In this document: in pieces, positions 9,303 through 17,714 of the stretch | How positions within the stretch are numbered: the first letter of the stretch is position 1 | How the letters are laid out: every line of letters begins with the position of its first letter | Assembly (NCBI GenBank): GCA_947246685.1 | Contig: CAMXSN010000003.1 | Span: 124,001 to 188,000 of the forward strand | From: an uncultured Clostridia bacterium | Lineage (GTDB): Bacteria; Bacillota; Clostridia; Christensenellales; UBA3700 | Length of the DNA: 64,000 nucleotides | Direction: 5' to 3' | The notes under the pieces: generated by a model | Told to the model about the DNA's origin: nothing | What the model saw: only the letters and a program-made list of their open reading frames with translations | The model's database searches: none | Program-made: the position numbers and the translations under genes

Positions 9303-9929
9303 TTATCTTCTGATTTTCTCCACAGCTATCTCATTCACGTTTGCCACAACGCTGTTGTCTGTTTCGATAATATAGAAAAGTATAGTCATCACGCTATACG
9401 TAAAATAATCCCCATCCATTTCTTTCAACGTTATCGTTGCTAAGCTGTCTTTGATGTCTATGTCTTCCAATTGCAACAAATTGAATTCTCCGATAAGAGA
9501 AGTCACAACTATAAGAGATTTATTGCGAAAATAATCCGCGTCGTATCCTTTCAATCTGTCGCTGAATTCTTTGTTGTAATCTTCGGACCTCTCATTGAAT
9601 ATTATGCTGTCTTTATTATTGACTAGTTCGTTGAGTTGATCTAGCGTAGAGACTTTTATTGCAATATCATCGTCCCTTTCCGCAAACGTTGCCAATACTG
9701 CTTTGGAATATGCCAGTTTATAAAACTTCTCTTCATTATCTATAGGGTCTTCCGATTTGTCTATAGGATCTTCCGTCTTATCTATCGGCTTATCTAACAA
9801 CTCATTATCCGTTTCGCCGTTTTTCCATGGCTTATCAGCATAACTATTAAGACGGCATGCGCTCATAGTTGCAAGCAAAATAAAAATATTTAATACAATT
9901 ACTACAATTATTACTCTTTTTTTTAACAT
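9303..9929 (-). CDS. Lipoprotein, paralogue of the 10824 gene
   Basis: The 208-aa protein has a lysine-rich start, a hydrophobic stretch and a lipobox-like MSAC at about residues 22-25, so it is likely lipidated and anchored outside the membrane. A short acidic linker with repeated DPID units (KTEDPIDKSEDPID) leads into a domain shared with the protein at 10824-11450; that homology also holds at the DNA level over about 240 bases. No known domain was recognised. The start at 9929 was chosen because AGGAGGTGGGG lies directly upstream; an extension to 9980 lacks an RBS. It appears co-transcribed with the subtilase-Hint gene. Confidence 0.78.
   Translation of the reverse strand: MLKKRVIIVVIVLNIFILLATMSACRLNSYADKPWKNGETDNELLDKPIDKTEDPIDKSEDPIDNEEKFYKLAYSKAVLATFAERDDDIAIKVSTLDQLNELVNNKDSIIFNERSEDYNKEFSDRLKGYDADYFRNKSLIVVTSLIGEFNLLQLEDIDIKDSLATITLKEMDGDYFTYSVMTILFYIIETDNSVVANVNEIAVEKIRR
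9548..9785 (-). repeat. Direct repeat copy 1 inside the paralogous lipoprotein genes
   Basis: About 240 bases are nearly identical to 11069-11306 in the same orientation, differing at roughly ten positions. The pair brackets the sigma-factor gene. Confidence 0.8.
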
Positions 9930-10094
9930 AACCCCACCTCCTGCATTATTTAATAGGGAAAAAATTTGCCTTTTTTCCAACTATAGCATAAAATTGTCCG
10001 AATAAAGAATATTTTTGAGCTTCTCCAATACATTTTATGCGAACACTTTTTTCAGTTTTACTAAAAAGAATAACTCTGTCTTAAAAATTCTATA

Positions 10095-10664
10095 TTAAAA
10101 GGAAACTAATTTTTCATCTATTAAATACTTTAATTTGCTAATAACTACTGTAATATCTCGGTGTATTGTGGAAATCGGCTTGTTATAAATTTTAGCAATC
10201 TCTTTGATTGTTAATTCTTGCCAAAACTTATAATAAACAAGCATACTTTGATAAATAGAAAACTCTTTTAGAATGCCTGTCATATAGACCTTGTTCAAAA
10301 TATAATCAATATCGTCAACTACTCGATTGTATTGAACAGCGTATGTAACAGTATCTTCCATTTCTTCCATTAATAAGTATTTGTATGAATTATTGCGGTT
10401 ATACTTAAAAGCTTTGTTTTTAATAACAGTTATGATCCAATTAAATCCGTTTTTTGTATTATCAAAACTTCTTGCCTTACTTTTCAACAAATCAATAAAT
10501 ACATCGTTCAGTAAATCTTCGGCATATGATTTGTCATATAAATACATTCTAGCTACGCTTAAAAAAATTTTTCCGTAATCATAATACAACAAATTAAGCG
10601 CTTCTACTTCGCCATTCTGAATCCTGGTAATCAAGTTTTTACAATTTTCTACTCGACAAATCAT
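10095..10664 (-). CDS. ECF-type RNA polymerase sigma factor
   Basis: The 189-aa protein has the size and two-domain layout of ECF sigma factors. Residues about 25-90 form the region 2 core (LLYYDYGKIFLSVARMYLYDKSYAEDLLNDVF), and residues about 130-185 form region 4 with a helix-turn-helix (LTIKEIAKIYNKPISTIHRDI). No anti-sigma gene is adjacent; the neighbours are two paralogous lipoproteins and a subtilase. No RBS precedes the ATG, and the predicted promoter would start transcription at the ATG itself, so the message may be leaderless. The gene is more AT-rich than the giant genes upstream. Its targets are unknown. Confidence 0.85.
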   Translation of the reverse strand: MICRVENCKNLITRIQNGEVEALNLLYYDYGKIFLSVARMYLYDKSYAEDLLNDVFIDLLKSKARSFDNTKNGFNWIITVIKNKAFKYNRNNSYKYLLMEEMEDTVTYAVQYNRVVDDIDYILNKVYMTGILKEFSIYQSMLVYYKFWQELTIKEIAKIYNKPISTIHRDITVVISKLKYLIDEKLVSF

Positions 10665-10670
10665 AATAAT

Positions 10671-10699
10671 ATAATATCACAAAATTAGTCTGAAATCAA
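10671..10699 (-). promoter_or_regulatory. Promoter giving a leaderless sigma-factor mRNA
   Basis: On the minus strand the -35 box is TTGATT (10699-10694), the spacer 17 bases and the -10 box TATTAT (10676-10671). Six bases then separate the -10 from the A of the start codon at 10664, so the +1 would coincide with the ATG. No Shine-Dalgarno sequence is present. Confidence 0.6.
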
Positions 10700-10746
10700 T
10701 AATAAACAGAAAAAAAATTCAAATAGCACAAACCCTATTTTTATAA

Positions 10747-10778
10747 CAAAAGGGAGACAAACTCGGCTGTCTCCCTTT
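10747..10778 (-). terminator. Intrinsic terminator of the 10824 lipoprotein gene
   Basis: A perfect 11-bp stem (10749-10759/10768-10778, AAAGGGAGACA/TGTCTCCCTTT) with an 8-base loop is followed by TTTT on the minus strand. It separates this transcript from the sigma-factor gene. Confidence 0.88.
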
Positions 10779-10823
10779 CTTATTCAATCGTTAATTATTT
10801 TGCCGATGCGGCAAAAGCTATTC

Positions 10824-11450
10824 TTATCTTCTGATTTTCTCCACAGCTATCTCATTCACGTCTGCCACTGCGCTGTTGTCTGCTTCGATAATATAGAAAA
10901 GTATAGTCATTACACACATAGAGCTATATTCCCCGTCCTCGTCTTTTAATATTACCGTTGCTAAGCTGTCTTTGACGTCTATATCTTTCAATTTCATCAG
11001 ACTGCTGTCGCCTTTAAGCGACGTCACAACTATAAGAGATTTATTACGAAAATAATCCGTGTCATACCCTTTCAATCTGTCGCTGAATTCTTTGTTGTAA
11101 TCTTCAGAACTCTCATTGAATATTATGCTGTCTTTATTATTGACTAGTCCGTTGAGTTGATCTAGCGTAGAGACTTTTATTGCAATATCATCGTCCCTTT
11201 TCGCAAACGTTGCCAATACTGCTTTGGAATATGCCAGTTTATAAAACTTCTCTTCCTTATCTATAGGGTCTTCCGATTTGTCTATGGGATCTTCCGTCTT
11301 ATCTATAAGATTACCTACAGTCCCGTCGTTTGATTTATCGATTTTCGTCGATTCTCCGGCATTATCAAAACTGCATGCGCTAACCGTCGCCAGTAAAATT
11401 ACCAACATAAGCGCAATGATTAAGACTACGATCTTGTTTCGTTTTATCAT
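10824..11450 (-). CDS. Lipoprotein, paralogue of the 9303 gene
   Basis: The 208-aa protein has a signal peptide ending in a good lipobox (LLATVSAC), an acidic linker with the same KTEDPIDKSEDPID repeat as its paralogue, and then a domain of about 140 residues nearly identical to it in the first two thirds (KLAYSKAVLATFA, IKVSTLDQLN). No known domain was recognised. The start at 11450 follows AAGGGGG by 7 bases, and an extension to 11486 has no RBS. It has its own consensus promoter and terminator, so it is expressed separately from the sigma factor and from the paralogue. Confidence 0.78.
   Translation of the reverse strand: MIKRNKIVVLIIALMLVILLATVSACSFDNAGESTKIDKSNDGTVGNLIDKTEDPIDKSEDPIDKEEKFYKLAYSKAVLATFAKRDDDIAIKVSTLDQLNGLVNNKDSIIFNESSEDYNKEFSDRLKGYDTDYFRNKSLIVVTSLKGDSSLMKLKDIDVKDSLATVILKDEDGEYSSMCVMTILFYIIEADNSAVADVNEIAVEKIRR
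11069..11306 (-). repeat. Direct repeat copy 2 inside the paralogous lipoprotein genes
   Basis: This is the partner of the repeat at 9548-9785. The high DNA identity compared with the diverged ends of the two genes indicates either a recent duplication or gene conversion. Confidence 0.8.
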
Positions 11451-11472
11451 AAATAACGCCCCCTTTTTATTT

Positions 11473-11501
11473 ATTATAACACACAATTATCGTTAATGCA
11501 A
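11473..11501 (-). promoter_or_regulatory. SigA-type promoter of the 10824 lipoprotein gene
   Basis: On the minus strand the -35 box is TTGCAT (11501-11496), the spacer 17 bases and the -10 box TATAAT (11478-11473). The start codon is 23 bases past the -10. Confidence 0.7.
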
Positions 11502-11530
11502 TAGCTTATAAAATTTTTTGATGACAAAAA

Positions 11531-11561
11531 CAAAGACCCGCAAAATGCGAGCCTTCGTCTT
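11531..11561 (-). terminator. Probable terminator of the giant-protein operon
   Basis: On the minus strand a hairpin with inner stem CTCGCA/TGCGGG (one G-U pair) and outer AAGAC/GTCTT arms is followed by TTTGTTTTT. It lies just past the stop at 11573. The bulged outer stem lowers certainty. Confidence 0.55.
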
Positions 11562-11572
11562 AAATCAAAGTA

Positions 11573-14500
11573 TTAATATTCAAGCGTAGTATTGATTTGT
11601 ACGCTGAACTTGGTGCCGTCCGCAAGCGATATGTCGTAAGTCACGTCGATAGAGTTGAGCTTCTTGTCTTTGGAATTTACAGATACGTCAACCTTTGCAT
11701 TGGTGGCGTTGGCAACGCCCAAAAATGCCGCAACGTCTTTGACGTCTGCTTTGAACGTAGCTACTCCGTCAGAATCCTTGAATTCCGCATTCTCGAAATA
11801 GGACTTATTGAACGTGAATCCCGCTCCGTTGGCTCCGAGATTAAACTTGGGAACGTCGCTGCCCAATATCGGGTTGACGGTCTCTTTGCCGTTCTCGTAT
11901 TTATACAGCTCGAGCGAACCGCTCTTAACAATAATAGACACGTCTCTGTTTTTCTCTTTGCTGTCGGTCGCATAAGAAGCGATCTTAAACAAATCGTCCT
12001 GCGAGAACTTCGTCTCTTTCTTATTACATCCGGCGAATACGCCGACTGCCATTACGGCAATCAACAGAACTATCGTCAAAATCATTGCGCCTTGTTTTCT
12101 GCCGAGTTTGACGGACTTCTTGTCTTTCTTCTTATCGGATACGCAACGCATTACGCCTGCAACCGCAAGTCCCAATCCGCCCGTGAGCGAGAGCGCCATA
12201 GCAACCGTCTTAGCCGCGCTGCTCTTTCCGCTTGCCTTAGACGCAACTGACTGAGCTCCTACGATTACGTCCTTAGCGCCGCTGATAAGCGCTTTGTACG
12301 AATCTTCCAAGGTCTTGAGTTTTGCCGTGTTAAGGCTTGCCAAGTCGTCAGCGCCGACCTTCTCGATAGTAGCGAGCAAATCTTTATATGCTGCGATGTT
12401 GCCAAAGTCGACTTTGCTGAGCGAAGCGATTCTGGTATTGATAACGCCCACGTCTGCGCCCGTTGTATAGGTGAGCGTAATAACGTTGGATTCCAGATAA
12501 TTCTTGCTCTCGGAAACCTTAGCTTGAACCGTATACGTCTTTTCTGCCTGAACGGCAAATTCTTTCTTGTTGACAAACGCGTCGCCGTTGAGCGAATACA
12601 TTATGCCGGAAAGTTTGCTGTTGAGAGTGAGCTTGTTGTAATTGACAACGGCTTTGACGTCGTTCTCGGTGATAACTCTCTCTGCCTTTTCAACGGTAAA
12701 TTCCTTGACGAACTTGCCTGTGTATACAACAACCTGATTTCCCTCGCCGTCGTCTACGGTGTAGTCGAGGTTGGGGGTGATGATCTTGTAATAGGTACCT
12801 GCATCCACAACTTCGGTTACGATATTCTCTCCTTCGGGATCGGTAGCTATGTTGAATACGAGCGCGTTCTCGATGTTTTCGTTGGAAGTCACTACCTTGA
12901 ACATATTATAGAGATTTTCGCCCGTGTAAGTCGCCGAGTCGTTGCGCAAATGGACGTAATCGCCGATATCTTTGAGATCGCCGCCGATAACTCTCAGGTT
13001 GCCGAGGTTGTCTACTTTAATATCGTAGTTAGCCACGTCTTCGCCCTCGAACGCAATTTCTACAACGCCCGGGATTATGCCGACCTGCTGATAGAACTGA
13101 TCGATGCTGATGATTCCTTTTACGTCGTCGTCTTCGAAGAAGGTGATATTTTCGTTTGCGTATCTAAACGGAACTTCCGCCGCTACGTGCATATCGTTAA
13201 GATCGTCGACCGCAGTCAAAGAACCTTTGATAGAATAAATTCTGTAAGCGTCCTTGACAGACACGTGAACGATCTTTTGCTTGATAGTAATTTTTGCTTC
13301 GGGATATTTATCCTGACCTGATGCAAGCACGAGCTTGTAGTTCTTATTGGCGATACCCGATACGATAGCCGTATAATCCCCTACTTTAACGGGCTGAATT
13401 TCAAAGCCGCCCTCGTTATAGAAATTGTACTCCAATCCCAAGTTGTCGCTCTCATAGACGATTGCGCCTTCCGAGAATTCGGGAGTTACATCAGGATCTA
13501 TAGGCATACCGGTATAGGTATATTCGCTCTGCTCAAGTTTGAGATTGAGCAATGAAATCTCTTTGGGAGAAATGACGAACTCTGCCTCGATAACGGTAAT
13601 ATCATAGTTACCCAGGTCATCGAACGTAGCGCCGACTTTATAGGTCCCCGCTCCGCTGGTTTCTACAGCGTCGCACTGAGGAGTAATGCCCAAATCTACG
13701 ATATCTTCGCTGAGAATTTCTTTGCTGTCGGCAGCGCCTGCCCAACCGTAAGTCGGCAGCGTATCGCCGTATATTATTTCGGACGCGCTTACCGACATCT
13801 CGATCGTAACCGTACGCTTTGTAACGGTCAACGTGCCTGCGGTAACCTTAATAACGTAATTTCCTACGTTTCCGCTTGTCTGACTGCCTTCCGCGTCAGC
13901 GTCAAACGTGATAGTATAATCGCCGACGGCAGAGCGCTTCTCGGCGTTGATCTGCGGAACAAACGCTACTTGGTCGTCATAGATAAAGCGTTCGCTTTCT
14001 TTGTCGCTGACATACTCCCATATTCTGTCTTCGTCTGCAGCGTTTGCCGCGCCGTTAGTCAAATCGAAAACAGGATTTTCATCTCCGTACTGTCTCTCAA
14101 AATCCTTGATACGAACCTCGACTTCTCTCGGAATAATGTCAAAATCAAACCCGTTGTCCTCGACGAGCTCGTAGTTTGCCGCTATACTTCCGTCCGTATC
14201 GCCGTCAATTACTATGCCGACCGACGTGGTATATTTACCTACTTGGCTCGCTCTTTCTACCGGATCGCCGTAAGGCTCCCAGATTGCGTCTCCGTTGGGA
14301 CCTTGACCTACCTGATGCATCTTTGTGAACAAATAAGTTACCTTGGTGTCTGCATAATGCTCCATCAAAATACCGCCCTTTGCCTGCTGTCTTTGCAGAG
14401 CCGCATTGGTGGTAGAAACTTCCGTGCCGTAAGGAAGCTCATTGTCTCTGATAAAATTCGGATCGTGCGTAACCAATACCGGACGCTTGTTGATTATGAT

Positions 14501-17500
14501 TATTACGCTGGTCTCGGAAGTATTATAATTGTCGAACGCGGGATCGCTTTCGCCGTCAAGTTTGTATTTGATTCTGTATTTGCCAGCCGACGCCAAATCC
14601 GGCCAATCGTCGAGATAGATATCGTTATCGTCCGTTCCGTCAACGTATTTGAAGTATGTGATATTGCTCGCCCAAAGTTCGCTTACGCCGTCAACGCCGA
14701 ATACTTTGACGTCGGGATTGATCATCTGTCCATAGATATATTCGTACTGATCCTCGTGTTTCCATACTGGGGCTGCCTTTCCTATGTTAACCGTGTAGGA
14801 AGTGATTCCCGAAATAGAATAGTTGTCTGCGATTTCGCCGACTACGGCTCTATCCGCAAGTTCGACGATTGTCTTAAACGAACCTACGTTGACAAGGTCC
14901 AACACGCCGCCGTCTACCGCGGGTACTTGTTTGACGTTGATTACACTGATATCCTGACTGAATATATTGTAGATAACGAAATCTCCCGCTGCCGACTGCT
15001 GATTGTCTAAGACGATCGAATAAGCCAAACTTTGATCAGCTGCGTCATAAGTTGTCGCAAGCGTATACTCTCCGTCCTGCTCTTTGATATTTTGATTTAT
15101 ATTGTAAAGCAAGATAGGTCTCTTTCCAATAGAGAAATCCGTGTAATCCTGCCCTACGATCTCATAGTTTTCGCTGCTGATACCGGTAACTTGAACTCTG
15201 TAACTGCCGAAATTAACGGCGCTGCCTATCTTTGTGTAATTGGAATCCGCGCCCAACTTAAAGTATCCGAGTTCTGCGGTAACGGTTTCGTTATATTTAA
15301 GTCCAGCCAACGATGCGCTGTATTCTACAGCCGCGCTGTCGTATACCGTAGCGCCATCCTGAACGTCACCGGGGGCGTTAAACTGAACTGCTACCGGCGC
15401 CTTGGTTATCGACTGATGGACTCTGGGCTGCCAAGCCGTGGATTTGAGCCCCGTGTTGGGGTCTATCGCTGTAAATCCCGGATGGCTGTCTCTGTAATCC
15501 TTGAAGTTCTTATCGTCTTCAACGTAAGATACGTATCTGTTTTTCGCGTCTAGAAAATGGATATTGTTGTATTCTGTGCCTTCCATATACACGAAGGTCT
15601 CGTAATTGCCGATGTCCTTTATATCGTCGACGTTATATCTGAATGCTTCTCCTTCTTTTGTCACTTTCCAGAAAGTGTTGACAAGATACGTCTCTATTAC
15701 TTCACCCGTTACTTCGCCCGTTATTGAATCGCAACTGCCATAGATCTTGATTGTCGGCACTTGCAGTTTTTCGCCGTACGTCACTGCGGGTAGTTGGATA
15801 TTGTAGCGATCCGACGTATCCGAACCGTCGGGATATTTTTTGTTCATATACACCGCGCTGCCGAAAGTATATTCCACCTTTACGGCTTGCTGCTGATTTC
15901 TCTCGATAGCCGTATAGGTAACGTCGTATTTCTCATGAGCGTCATCCATGGATTTCGCCTTGGTGAAATACTGCATGGTCTCGGGATTGTCCCACGTATA
16001 CACGTTGGTGGAGATATCGTGCGAACCGTAAGTTATCGACTTCTCCCAAAGAATTCTTTCCTTGGCGTCGACTATATCGTATATCGCCCAGACATCGGCA
16101 TTCTGCGTGGTATTAGAAAATCTCAACGAAGCGTATCTTCCGGTAACCGGAACGTGCACGTTGCCGCTCTGATTCTTAAGATCGAAAAGAAGTATGCTTG
16201 TCGAGAGTTTGGATCCCTTGATATTTTCGTCGGCAAACGTATTCGTCATCGTATACCCATTAGTATCTGTAAACGGTTGATACATATAATATACGTTTCT
16301 GACCGTCTCACTCTTGTCGTTTTGATTGCCCGACAATCCCGCAACGGAACTTACAGCTTCGCTTTGATTCCTGTCGTTGTTGGGAGAAAATTGGGTATTT
16401 GCCACGTTGAACTTAGCTTTTCCCGTCCATCCGTTGATAACGCCGTCTATGATTCCACCTGACGCTGAGCCGACGGGAGAACTGCCTGACGTATCGCTTG
16501 CTGATGCCGAAACTCCGGCTACGATTCCCGAAAAAGAAAGACCGTCTCCGCTATAATAACTGCCTATGTCTGTCTCGAGCGTTCCTGCGCCTTCAGTGAC
16601 GATATTATACACGCTTGCGGAATTGCCCGACCAACCTACTACGCCTCCGAGATAAGCCCTTACTCTTCCTTTACCTGCAAGACCCACGAAGCTAAATTTG
16701 TAAGCGCCGTCTCTGACCAATTTCATGCTTCCGTGAAGCACGATTTTGGAATTGGATATCCTGCCGTACTTGGACATTGCTCCCGCAAATCCGCCGAAAG
16801 CGTACGAGTGACGGTTGATATTGTCATTTGAAGAAACCCCTCCAACCGACATTGCCGAACCGGTAGTCAAATTTACCGAACCGGTGATAGTCAAGCTGCA
16901 ATTGTCGATAATACCGTTGGAATATGCGGTGATGATACCTCCGCAACCGCTGCCGCCCGTTGACTGCGAACCCGACAGGCTGCCGCTGAAAACAAAATTG
17001 ACGTCTCTTATCGTAGTACTTTCAGGAAGATAGCCTATAAAGCAACCGTTGAGATCGGCATGCGTATGAACGTTGCCACCCGTCGTGAAATAAGTGTCTG
17101 CCATGCCGTTGGTAAAATCTCCCAACTCGCGCCAAGGCTCCGACTGCAGACCCGTTGCGACAAGCGTTATCGTAAAACCGTTGCCGTAAAGCGTCTTACC
17201 TTTCTTCATAACCATATGAGTGGTATTTCCGCCCCATGAGAAGTTGGAAATATCCGCCGTAAGATAACCTTGTGTCGCGTTAGCCTGCGCGGTATAGCCT
17301 GCATAATCAGTAGCATCCCCAAGCAAAAATGCTTTGAGCCCGTTCTGATCGCTTATCAACGCGCCGCCTGTCGGCAATTTATCAGTTGTAGTAATTTTGT
17401 CTTTATCAGACACGTTGCCGTTGGCACGTATGCCTTTGAGATACTCTCGGTCGGCTATGCTCGTAGATACGTCCGACGACTCCTCGGCATATGCCCCCGT

Positions 17501-17602
17501 CTTGGCGTCGGTCATTCCCAGACCTACGACTGTCGCAACAAAAAACAGTACCAATGCAATGACTTCTATCAGCATCAGCGTTTTTTTCTTTGCTTTTAAC
17601 AT
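11573..17602 (-). CDS. Giant MBG-repeat surface protein with internal lipobox-like segment
   Basis: The protein has 2009 aa. An N-terminal export helix (LMLIEVIALVLFFVATVVGLGM) precedes a Gly/Ser-rich beta-helix-like region (to about 480) resembling the start of the 1890-aa neighbour. A long series of MBG-type beta domains follows, with recurring YTYTG or YGD starts and GDYTxxVxGIxNxNY ends. Near the C terminus are two adjacent hydrophobic segments; the second (MILTIVLLIAVMAVGVFAGC, Cys at about 1859) looks like a lipoprotein signal and is followed by 150 more residues. No LPxTG is present. The start at 17602 was chosen because GGAGG lies 8 bases upstream; the earlier ATG at 17617 would put that RBS inside the coding region. 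It is the last gene of the three-gene operon. Confidence 0.82.
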   Translation of the reverse strand: MLKAKKKTLMLIEVIALVLFFVATVVGLGMTDAKTGAYAEESSDVSTSIADREYLKGIRANGNVSDKDKITTTDKLPTGGALISDQNGLKAFLLGDATDYAGYTAQANATQGYLTADISNFSWGGNTTHMVMKKGKTLYGNGFTITLVATGLQSEPWRELGDFTNGMADTYFTTGGNVHTHADLNGCFIGYLPESTTIRDVNFVFSGSLSGSQSTGGSGCGGIITAYSNGIIDNCSLTITGSVNLTTGSAMSVGGVSSNDNINRHSYAFGGFAGAMSKYGRISNSKIVLHGSMKLVRDGAYKFSFVGLAGKGRVRAYLGGVVGWSGNSASVYNIVTEGAGTLETDIGSYYSGDGLSFSGIVAGVSASASDTSGSSPVGSASGGIIDGVINGWTGKAKFNVANTQFSPNNDRNQSEAVSSVAGLSGNQNDKSETVRNVYYMYQPFTDTNGYTMTNTFADENIKGSKLSTSILLFDLKNQSGNVHVPVTGRYASLRFSNTTQNADVWAIYDIVDAKERILWEKSITYGSHDISTNVYTWDNPETMQYFTKAKSMDDAHEKYDVTYTAIERNQQQAVKVEYTFGSAVYMNKKYPDGSDTSDRYNIQLPAVTYGEKLQVPTIKIYGSCDSITGEVTGEVIETYLVNTFWKVTKEGEAFRYNVDDIKDIGNYETFVYMEGTEYNNIHFLDAKNRYVSYVEDDKNFKDYRDSHPGFTAIDPNTGLKSTAWQPRVHQSITKAPVAVQFNAPGDVQDGATVYDSAAVEYSASLAGLKYNETVTAELGYFKLGADSNYTKIGSAVNFGSYRVQVTGISSENYEIVGQDYTDFSIGKRPILLYNINQNIKEQDGEYTLATTYDAADQSLAYSIVLDNQQSAAGDFVIYNIFSQDISVINVKQVPAVDGGVLDLVNVGSFKTIVELADRAVVGEIADNYSISGITSYTVNIGKAAPVWKHEDQYEYIYGQMINPDVKVFGVDGVSELWASNITYFKYVDGTDDNDIYLDDWPDLASAGKYRIKYKLDGESDPAFDNYNTSETSVIIIINKRPVLVTHDPNFIRDNELPYGTEVSTTNAALQRQQAKGGILMEHYADTKVTYLFTKMHQVGQGPNGDAIWEPYGDPVERASQVGKYTTSVGIVIDGDTDGSIAANYELVEDNGFDFDIIPREVEVRIKDFERQYGDENPVFDLTNGAANAADEDRIWEYVSDKESERFIYDDQVAFVPQINAEKRSAVGDYTITFDADAEGSQTSGNVGNYVIKVTAGTLTVTKRTVTIEMSVSASEIIYGDTLPTYGWAGAADSKEILSEDIVDLGITPQCDAVETSGAGTYKVGATFDDLGNYDITVIEAEFVISPKEISLLNLKLEQSEYTYTGMPIDPDVTPEFSEGAIVYESDNLGLEYNFYNEGGFEIQPVKVGDYTAIVSGIANKNYKLVLASGQDKYPEAKITIKQKIVHVSVKDAYRIYSIKGSLTAVDDLNDMHVAAEVPFRYANENITFFEDDDVKGIISIDQFYQQVGIIPGVVEIAFEGEDVANYDIKVDNLGNLRVIGGDLKDIGDYVHLRNDSATYTGENLYNMFKVVTSNENIENALVFNIATDPEGENIVTEVVDAGTYYKIITPNLDYTVDDGEGNQVVVYTGKFVKEFTVEKAERVITENDVKAVVNYNKLTLNSKLSGIMYSLNGDAFVNKKEFAVQAEKTYTVQAKVSESKNYLESNVITLTYTTGADVGVINTRIASLSKVDFGNIAAYKDLLATIEKVGADDLASLNTAKLKTLEDSYKALISGAKDVIVGAQSVASKASGKSSAAKTVAMALSLTGGLGLAVAGVMRCVSDKKKDKKSVKLGRKQGAMILTIVLLIAVMAVGVFAGCNKKETKFSQDDLFKIASYATDSKEKNRDVSIIVKSGSLELYKYENGKETVNPILGSDVPKFNLGANGAGFTFNKSYFENAEFKDSDGVATFKADVKDVAAFLGVANATNAKVDVSVNSKDKKLNSIDVTYDISLADGTKFSVQINTTLEY

Positions 17603-17672
17603 AAACTTTTCCTCCATAATATTTCCCGAAATCCCCGCTTGGCAACTTACCGAAACCTGCGGGATTCATTCT

Positions 17673-17701
17673 CTCCCGAAAGTATTAACGTCTTTCGGGA
17701 G
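17673..17701 (-). promoter_or_regulatory. Intercistronic hairpin without U-tract
   Basis: A perfect 10-bp inverted repeat (CTCCCGAAAG/CTTTCGGGAG, 9-base loop) lies between the second and third giant genes. On the minus strand it is followed by AGAGAATG rather than T residues, so it is not a standard terminator. It may be an mRNA processing or stabilising element, or a weak attenuator that lowers expression of the third gene. Confidence 0.5.
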
Positions 17702-17714
17702 GTGAGCATCATAA

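Noticed and set aside
9720..9790. Short periodic repeat, considered as a CRISPR or minisatellite
   Set aside because: It encodes the in-frame DPIDK-type linker of the lipoprotein and has no spacer structure.
13970..15010. 346-codon open frame on the plus strand
   Set aside because: It is antisense to the MBG repeats of the 2009-aa protein, with no RBS or family match.
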